A stretch of DNA of 50,958 nt from Monoraphidium neglectum (lineage: Eukaryota > Chlorophyta > Chlorophyceae > Sphaeropleales > Selenastraceae): contig NW_014013571.1 of the NCBI RefSeq assembly GCF_000611645.1, positions 1 to 50,958 on the forward strand. The letters run 5' to 3'. This document shows positions 43,139-50,958 of the stretch, in pieces. Positions within the stretch are counted from its first letter, which is position 1, and each line of letters opens with the position of its first letter. The translations under genes were made by a program, and so were the position numbers. The notes beneath the pieces were generated by a model. It did no database searches and was not told the DNA's origin. It was given only the letters and a program-made list of their open reading frames with translations.

Positions 43139-44734
43139 GGTGGGACTGGGGGGGAGGGAACAAGGGGGATGCGGGAGGGCCGGGAAGGGTGAGGGGGAAG
43201 TAATTTGGGGAAAGGGGTGAGTGCAAAGGGGGGTGACGGGTGGCTGCTGTTGTGAGCATGTCAGGGTGCTACTGCCCTGGTCGGCAGAACAGAGAATGCC
43301 GAGCTGACTGTCTGTCACAAGGCTTTGGCCGCCGCACAATTGAAGAAGGGAGGCCCGCGGGCCAGCATAGCTGTCGACTGCTACAGTCCTGAGTCACCAG
43401 GTGCTCAACAGGAACCCTCTGCGTGACAAGCCCTGAGACCAGCGCGGATTGTCAAGTTTACATGTCACCAAGCTTTGGGTGGCTCACCTGAGTGCTTGAC
43501 GTGCCACCAGAGATGCTGGGCGGCTGCTTGGGGTTGAGCAGCTTTCAGCGCGGAATGTTTGACGTTCGAGCCGTGTAGAAAATCCGTCTACAGCGACCGC
43601 GTTTTGAGCAAACAATGGAGTCAGGAAGATATGTGCGCCGTTCTATTGTAGCCTTCCCGCGGATTCATCTTCGCACCAAATCTCTATGCCGAGTGACCTT
43701 CCATGGCCTTCCCGCGTGGCTGCCAGTGGCCGGGAAAGGCTCTCATCGCGTGATTTTCTGGTTTATCTCGAACCTTCGAAGTCTTTCACTCAAGTTCGGC
43801 GTCTGGCTGAGCCGCCAGGGGGTGCCCTGCATGCCGGCGGCCCCCGATACCAAACACAGGGACCGGGTGACGGCTTGGGGGGCGAGAGCCTGAGAGTGAT
43901 TACCCCCCCAGAATCAAAGCCAGCATGCTGCCCACAGCATGGTACCTCATGCTTATTATACCCCGCAGGAAAGGCAAGGGAGCCAAGTGATTTACACGTG
44001 CGTGCACCGCCGCCCCGCTGGCATGGCTCGATCGCAGTTTCAAGAGGCGCGAGTGATTGCGTGCATGGCGGGCTCTAATCGACGGCCCTGGTGAGGGCCC
44101 TCGGCGCCAGCCTGCATCATAAAAGGTGTTTTGTGATGTATTGATGGCATGTGTGTTTCTCCCTTGACAGCATCCCCTTGCCACGTCGCAAGGGCAGCAT
44201 CCCCTGCTGGGTGCACCAGGCAGCCACAAGAACAACCGCTACAGCCTGGCCCGGAGCTCGCATCGAGACTTGCTGACATCCCTGACAGTTTGCCACCTCT
44301 TGCCGCTGTGCCGTACCCATGCTGTACCGTACCCATGCCCTCAAACTCCAAGCATGCCTGCACTCCGTGCACTGCATGCTTGCAGTGGGCATGCGATGGC
44401 ATGCACTCAGCTGTTGGAGGTGTTGACCGGCGCTGGCACTCGCCCAAAGATGCTGGCTATTGGACTTGAGAGCAAATTGTGCCGCATGGCATTTCTGACC
44501 AACAGCCCTCCTGATCGCTCAGTCGCCAATGCTACTGTACCTTGGCTTGCTGCTTGCTTGACACTGGGCCTCATCGTGCTGCATTCGTCACCACCACCAA
44601 ACGTGTGCATACCCTACGGTATCATAGAGCCCGCAAAACCCCAGTCCTATGGCTTGCAGAAGATTGAGAAAGCTTGCAGTACGGTGTACTCTGACGGGCC
44701 TCGCAACAGCACACCCTCGAATGATCGCGTAATA
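43139..44734. promoter_or_regulatory. Divergent 5' flanks of matrix-protein gene 2 and the peptidase gene
   Basis: The left 700 bp are homologous to the flank of paralogue 1 and should hold that promoter. The right half precedes the plus-strand peptidase gene. Repeated GTACCGTACCCATGC words occur at 44310-44340. No further gene is supported. Confidence 0.5.
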
Positions 44735-47700
44735 ATGAAGCAAACAGCCAGCCCGCCAATCGGCTTGTTTGTACGTGGTTTTCTGTGTTTTAATCTGCTA
44801 TGCGTCTCGGCGCCTGGTGGCACAGCAGCTGATGCGCCACATCACTCGCAAGCAGCAGCAGCGCTTGCGTCCCGTGAGCGTGCCCTGCAGCACTTCCATC
44901 GTGATCTACTCTTGTTGTCTGCTGAGCCCAGCGTCAGCAGCAGCCGGGACAAAGTCCATGTGGACGGCATCCTTTCCGCCGCGGATTGGTGCGAGCAGCA
45001 GCGGCACTGAGTTGGAGCATGGAGGGGCAAGCAAGGGCGCATGCTGAACCGTCGTGGCGCTTACAGCCAGCCTGCTGCTTGCGCCAGCATGTTTACACGC
45101 ATGGCTGCAGCCCAAATGCCCTGCCTTGCTCACTGTTGCACCGCCACGCCGCGCCTTGCTGCTCAGGCTGCATGACAAGCTGACTGCTATCGGCCTGCAG
45201 GTGCGGTGCGAAGCGGAACCAGGGAATTGCCAGGGCCAAACATGGTGCAGACTCACCGAGGGGTCCCGCATGGATGGGCTGCGCCCCATGAACAGCAAAC
45301 ACCACCTGTTTGCTGGATATGATTCGGCGCGGCTGGGGCCGCCCAGCACGCTGGGCGACGCCCGGCCACTGCCACAGCCCAACCCCTCAGTCCCAGCCGT
45401 GGTCCCCCCAGAAGGCCGAGCGCACCCGCCTGGCCAGCAGAATCAACACAAAAAACAAGCTTTCCAGCTCAGGCATCGTGCGCCTTGCGGCGCTCAGCGC
45501 ACTGCCCGCACCCCGCGGCGCAGGACGTGCAAGTCCTCCAGACGGAGGGGCCACAGCCGGTGGTGTACGCGTCGCACTCCGGCGCCGGCCCAGCTGCACC
45601 AACGGTCCTCATCTACGGACACTATGACGTCCAGCCGGTGGACCCTCTCGGCCTGTGGGACGACCCCCCCTTTGAGCCGCGGATCAGGGACGGCATGTTC
45701 TGGGGGCGCGGCGTGGACGACGACAAAGGCGGGCTCCTCGGCGCCGTGCACGTGAGCGCGCGCCTGGGGTGCGCCGCAGGGGAAGAGGGGGAGGGGGGGA
45801 GCGCCTGCGATCGCGGCTGATTTATGTGTCTCAGGCGTGCGGTGCGTGTGCAGGGGCCTGCGGTGCATCCCTGCAGTCTGCGTCAACAGCATGGTGTGCC
45901 AACGCGCACCGTACACCCCTTGCCCAACAGGCATGACAGCAAGCATACGCAAACGCGCGCGCACACAAGCAAAAAGGACTGGTCACTCTCCAACGCCGCC
46001 GCAGGCTGTTGAATCGTACCTGCAGAGCAGCGAGGGGTCTCTGCCTGTCAATGTGAAGTTCTTGTTAGAGGTGCGGCGGCACAGCAGCGTGGAATGGCTG
46101 AGAGCCTGGGGGCAGCCGTAGCAGTGGGTTGGCGTTGATGTGGCGGGAGGGTGCGGGGCGACAGGCGGGTGAGCAGGTGGGCAGGCCGGCGGGCAGGCAG
46201 GCAGGCGAGCAGGGGAGGTACGAGGTAAAGCTGTGCAGTCCAGCAGCCAAGGGCAACCGGTGCGCCCCGCGAGGCGGGGCGACGCTGGCCTTGACGGTGT
46301 CTGCGCCCCAGCCCCTCGCTGCCGCTCGGCGCGACGCACACCAGCGGACGCCTCCACATGCGTTTTACGACGTGCGCGTGCGCAAGCGGTGGCCTCCACC
46401 CCGCCCCACGCCGCCGCAGGGCCAGGAGGAGATCGGCAGCCCAGACCTGGCGGCGTTCCTGCGGGAGCACAGGGGCGGCCTGCTGGCGGGGGTCGACCTG
46501 GCGCTGTCGGCGGACGGGTCTCAGATCAGCAAGGAGCAGCCGGGAATAGCCACAGGGCTCAGGTGCGGGAGGGGGAGCGGCGGACGGGGGCAGTGGTGGC
46601 CTTGATGGGCATTGACCAGGGGCGGGCGCTGCTTTGACCTGACTTTGCCGATGTTGACTGGGCGCGGCACGGCGCGGCCCCTGAGGTTGTGGGGCACAGG
46701 CGTGCGCCGTCATGAACGGGCTGGAGGGGCCAGCGGGCAACGCGTTGCCGCTCTTGAGGGGGCCGGCTGCTTGGTTGGTTTGGACAAGGGCGGCTGGGGC
46801 AACTCTGCTTCCGGACCGAAAGCACACCCCTGCATCGCGCCTGCCTGACTATGCAACGGCCCGCGCTTCCGCAAATGAAAGCTACCGCACGTGACGCCGC
46901 GAACCAGCTGCCGCCTAATCCCCTCTTCGCCGCGTGCACGTACTCATGCGGCTCGCAGGGGTGCCGTGGCCCTACAGGTGGACGTGCGGACGGCCCACAC
47001 TGACATCCACAGCGGTGCGCAACCAGCCCGCGGGCCCCTCTGCTTCCGCTGATCTCGCGCATTCAAGAGCAGCTGGCGGGCTGGGCGGCCCGTCGGCGAG
47101 GGCCCCTGGCGCAGCACGGGGCCGCTTGGTGTGAGTGGCGCGCTGCCGCCGCGGCGGGCCTGGTCCACTTTTCAGCTCCTCGTGTCTCCCGCAGGCACCA
47201 AGGGCGGGAGCATACAGAATGCGGCCCACGCAATGGTGCAGCTGCTGGCCACGCTGAGGGACCCTCAAACCGCCAAGGCGCGCAGGGCGCACCGCGCCCC
47301 TGTCGGCTGCAGCATGATTTTTTGATGGTGTTTGCAGCTGCCGCCCTGCTCTTTGGCCGGGACCGCTTAGTGGCGGCTGGCGCGCGAGCCCTGCTGCGTG
47401 CTGGCCGGAACGGCGGGCAGCTTTTGGGGTGCTTGATCACAGGGGCGGTGCGAGCGGCGCAGTCACAACCCCGCAACACGAGGTGTTTGTTTTCATTGCG
47501 ACCCTTGCTCTCGCAGGTCTTGGTGGAGGGGTTTTATGATGGGGTTGTGGAGCCGACAGAGGAAGACAGGGAAGACATGGAGGTGGGAGGGTTGGAGGGT
47601 GTTGGGCAGCGGGCCTGGCGGGGGAAGCTGACGCAGCAGCGCGCCATGGGCCTGCAGGCGGCTCATCTATGCAGCCGCCGCGCGACCATTGGGCCGCGCG

Positions 47701-49442
47701 CGAGGCCGCGGCAAGCGGCGGGGGGGCGCCGGCAGCCGCTGGGCAAGGACACAGCGCTGCCGTGGCTGGGGACGGGTCGGCGCGGGACTTGCCCCTGCTG
47801 GGTGCTGCCCGGCCCAGCCATCCCCCCTGCTAGACCCCTTGTGTCCTCTCGCGCCCTCTGCCGTCCCTCCTTATCATTCCTATCTGCACCGCAAAACTGC
47901 ATCACAAATTCGCAGAGATTTCCCTTTGACCAGGCAGCTGAAGCTGCGCTCGGCATAATGGGCCACTGGGGCGAGGAGGGGCGCACCACCCTGGAGAGAA
48001 GGTGAGGGGAAGCCGGCGGTGGAAACAGGCAGACGCAAAGCTGGGGACGTTCGAGGCGGCGGCGGCGGCGCTGAAGGGGTTGCGAGCACTTCAAACCTAC
48101 CTGTGCACTGCATTTGTGGGGGCGGGTTGATCGCGCTCAATGATTCTGGTCTGCTCAACCCCTTAAACGCCAGCGCGAGAGATCGTCCACGAATTTGCAA
48201 TCGCCTCAAGCATCTCAAGCTGCTCAGTCTCGCACCCCATCCCCCTTAAACTAGGTGGTACCGCCCCACCCTCGAGATCGTGGGGATGGGATCTGGCTAT
48301 CAGGGCGACGGGATCAAGACGATCGTCCCAGCGACTTCCACAGCCAAGCTGGCGCTGCGGCTGGTGCCCAACCAGGTCCCCGGCGACATCACCAAGAAGG
48401 TGGGGCGCCGCGCGCGCCCCTCTCCCCGCAGGCAAACCCTTGCTGCACCCTGAAGCGAAGGGAGCAGGCCCTGGACCCCATGCCCGAGCCCCACCCAGTC
48501 ACAGCCCCACCCCGCCGCCCGGCCGGCCGGCCGAGCCGCCTTGCGCGCTCGGTTGCAGTGGTGCGCCGCGCACCTGCAGCACCAGGGCGTCCCTGGAAAC
48601 CCGTCCCGGCCAGCCCGTGCTCCGCGTCTGCTTTGCCTTGTGACACACGTGACCGCACCCCCCTGCATACCCGGCCAGGTGCGGGCCCATCTAGAGAAGC
48701 ACCGGCCGCCCTTCGTCAACATGACAGTCACGACACTCGGCTTCAGGTGAGGCGCCCCAGCCCGCACCCAGCCGTCAATCGGGTCCCTGCTTATCTAAGC
48801 CTGACATGTGACTCGTCTGAGTGTCTGTAAGCGTCGATTGATGGCGTTCTAGGCAGCGGCTTCCCGCGTTTGCAGCCGCTCGGAATGTCGGGTGTCCCTC
48901 CGCTTCGAGTGCTAGATGCTCGGCGCGTCCCGCCGCGCGTCCAGGGCCACGCCGCTGCTGTCGCTATCGCCTTGCGGCAAGCAGCCCATGCGACATTGGG
49001 AACACGCACGCTTCTGTCACCTACATCATTCTGCCTCTGCGGTGCCTTCACGGCCAAGTCACCCCTCCCGCCCCGGTTCGCCTTTCCTGACACCCCGCCC
49101 ACCCCTGACCCCTGACCCCACCCATCCATACCCTGCCACCCCTGCAACTTGCCATGTGTCAGGGCCGATCCCTGGACTTCCCCTAGGCACACCCCCGGCA
49201 ACCAGGCCGCTGCTCGCGTGCTGAAGCAGGTCATGGGGGCGGACCCGCTCTTCTTCAAGTGAGGCCCCGGACCGGGCAGTCTCTGACGATGCCGCAACTC
49301 CCCAGCCTGCGGCCCCATCGCGCGCTGGGCTGCGCCTCTGAATTGCGCGCATTCATTCTGAATTGCGCGCATTCATTCGTGCCTTTTGTGCATGGGGCTC
49401 TGTAATTTCGTTGTGTCGGGACGCAAAACGCTGATGCATCTC

Positions 49443-49501
<59 letters not shown>

Positions 49502-49925
49502 CCAACTGTGGCAGGGAGGGCGCGACTGTGCCGGCCCTGGCCTACTTCCAGGAGATCCTAGGGGTGCCCACCACAGTGTTTGCCTTCTCCCTGGGCGACA
49601 ACATCCACGCGCCAAACGAGAGGCTCAAGGTGGGCCGCGGCGCCGGCGCTTCCTGCAGCTGTCACGCACCCGACCGCTGCGTGCGTGTGGGTGGTGGCCT
49701 ATTGCGTTTCGGCCACTGGCGAGCGGGCGGGCGCAGCTGGATGGACCCCCCCGGCCTCACGCTTCGCGCGCGGTAATGCTGAGTGCGCCCCGCCGGCATC
49801 CACTCACTTCCCTCTGCCGTGCTTACGACCCTGCACGCCGCTCCTCACACCACACGCACACTTGGACGTGCTCAACCCACCACTCCCCTCCTCCCTGACC
49901 CCCACTTTTGCTGACCGTTCCGTGA

Positions 49926-49972
<47 letters not shown>

Positions 49973-50133
49973 ATACCACACCCACGTGTGCACACACACA
50001 GGTGTCCATGTTTGATAAGGGCAGCGAGGCCTGGATCTTGCTGCTGGCCGAGCTGGGGCGCATGGGCCGCCAGCCCTTTGTGGCAGGGCCCGCCAGCGCC
50101 GGCGGCGGCGCCGAGCCGCACTCTGAGCTCTGA
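44735..50133 (+). CDS. M20-family metallopeptidase (CNDP-like dipeptidase), complete
   Basis: Exons 44735-44988, 45167-45200, 45524-45751, 46005-46070, 46420-46562, 46959-47014, 47195-47277, 47517-47582, 47916-48001, 48255-48399, 48679-48746, 49187-49258, 49515-49629, 50002-50133 give 515 residues with every phase agreeing. M20 enzymes hydrolyse dipeptides or related amides with two metal ions. Visible motifs: PSVSS near 60-64; YGHYDVQP with metal ligand H129; GRGVDDDKG with the bridging Asp near 162; GQEEIGS with catalytic and metal Glu 197-198; H259 of the dimerisation domain (TDIHSG); and the final metal ligand H465 in GDNIHAPNE. The start ATG is the least certain point. The first 35 residues contain a hydrophobic stretch that could be a targeting peptide. 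The intron after 47277 begins GC rather than GT. Confidence 0.9.
49445..49499. repeat. (CA)n microsatellite in peptidase intron
   Basis: About 27 CA units ending 15 bases before the acceptor of exon 49515-49629. Confidence 0.95.
49925..49970. repeat. (CA)n microsatellite in the last peptidase intron
   Basis: About 22 CA units. A further short CA run supplies the acceptor AG of exon 50002-50133 (CACACACACAG). Confidence 0.95.
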
Positions 50134-50817
50134 GCTCCACAGCATCTTGGCTGGCGGCATGCAGCGCGGCGGCGGGGATGGGCAGGCGTCCTGGCGCGCT
50201 GCCTCGCTGGAACCGCAGTGCTGAAGCCGTGTTGGGTCATGCTGCACACTCAGGGCGCAGTGACAGGTGTATATCAGGGCGTTGGCATACTGACCACTGC
50301 AATTTGTAGCAGACAAGGTGCCATCGTAGGGGCGGCCGTGCAGTTGTGTCTTGTGCATCAGATCATTGTCCCCACCTTTGCCTTCTGCAAAGACCTACGG
50401 TGGACCAGCGTTGCGCTGCACAGGCGGCGATTGCATGTATAAACTCCCTTGCGCCGCCGCCCGCCCTCTACTGGGTGCATTTTCGCAGTCCAGGGTTTTT
50501 GCCATTTACGGTGTATGTGGTTGTGTAATCGCTGTTGTTGCAAGTGACAAGGCAGTCGCAACATCTGCGCATGTGAACAGTCATGTGTTGTTGCGGCCCA
50601 AGAGGCAGCCGCCCCTGCCAAAAGACAGCCTGGACTTAACAAAAGACAAACCTCTCACCCACAACACAGACTGAAAAGGACAATGTAGGCAATACGATAC
50701 ACAGCCACTCCTGCAGGCACGACAACAGTCCCACGGACCCCGATTTTCAGGGGGGACATGTATCCATAGCCCAGGTAGTTGCTGATGCCCAAGGCTGCAG
50801 CTGGTGCTCAGCCGTTT
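50134..50817. other. 3' region between convergent genes
   Basis: Contains the 3' ends of the peptidase gene (plus) and the zinc-knuckle gene (minus). No further gene is seen. Confidence 0.5.
50524..50528 (+). terminator. Possible polyadenylation signal TGTAA
   Basis: TGTAA is the usual green-algal polyadenylation signal and lies 391 bases past the peptidase stop. Five-base matches are common by chance, so this is tentative. Confidence 0.3.
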
Positions 50818-50958
50818 GGGCAGTTGGCCGCCCAGTGGCCGGGCTGGTTGCACTTGAAGCACACGTTGCCATTGCCGCCGCCCATGGTACCATCCGCACG
50901 GACGAATTGCACGTCACCCCCGCCGCCGCCGCGGCCCCGGCCACCGCCAGCAGCGCCG
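50818..50958 (-). CDS. C-terminal end of a CCHC zinc-knuckle protein (partial at right edge)
   Basis: The minus-strand frame enters from the right edge with a Gly/Arg-rich stretch (GGRGRGGGGG), continues VQFVRADGTMGGGN and ends in a zinc knuckle CFKCNQPGHWAANC (C-x2-C-x4-H-x4-C), with the stop four residues later at 50818. A knuckle of this form at a C-terminus is found in nucleic-acid-binding proteins such as plant RPA1 or topoisomerase III, and in RNA-binding Gly-rich proteins. The visible 46 residues do not decide between them. Confidence 0.7.

Noticed and set aside
41414..43192. A 592-residue plus-strand open frame rich in AAQEAAKEA-type repeats, resembling a LEA protein
   Set aside because: It is the antisense of the GGLLGG-coding exon and adjoining exons of paralogue 2, crosses introns of that gene, and its repeat is the direct complement of the Gly/Leu codons. 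The same shadow occurs opposite paralogue 1 (24320-25222).

Overview
This window is nuclear DNA of a green alga (Chlorophyta), most likely a Chlorella-like trebouxiophyte. The evidence is GC-rich, intron-dense protein genes with GT/AG and one GC/AG splice borders, plant-type SEC3 sequence, many CA, CTG and CATG microsatellites, a Ty3/gypsy chromovirus, and two N-filled scaffold gaps. The species assignment is inference; no organelle or prokaryotic features are seen.

Layout. 698-3769 (-): N-terminal exons of exocyst subunit SEC3, whose remainder lies beyond the left edge. 5500-7147 (+): a four-exon protein with a C-terminal membrane anchor, not recognised. 7571-16040: a composite of two interspersed repeats (A and B); repeat B is split by a young chromovirus (8518-15414, 5-bp target duplication, 153-bp LTRs differing at one base). 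16040-18260: CACGG-rich minisatellite and larger tandem repeats. 18848-25552 (-) and 37050-43138 (-): two tandem paralogues of a large secreted, extracellular-matrix-like protein (signal peptide, Gly/Leu-rich region, VCBS/cadherin-like modules, four EGF-like modules). Between the paralogues are a roughly 3-kb segment that looks inserted (26339-29403), a second copy of repeat A, an armadillo-type MYND zinc-finger gene (30194-34522, -), and an uninterrupted copy of repeat B. 44735-50133 (+): a complete 14-exon M20-family metallopeptidase gene. At the right edge (-) is the C-terminus of a CCHC zinc-knuckle protein.

The exon models were built by hand: each junction was checked for splice dinucleotides and for reading phase, and the paralogues were used to check each other. 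That comparison revealed a one-base frameshift in paralogue 1, one intron present in only one paralogue, and gaps of exactly equal length at the same place in both. The genes share no obvious pathway: exocytosis (SEC3), wall or matrix (paralogue pair) and peptide turnover (M20) are independent housekeeping or surface functions, interrupted by transposon-derived sequence.
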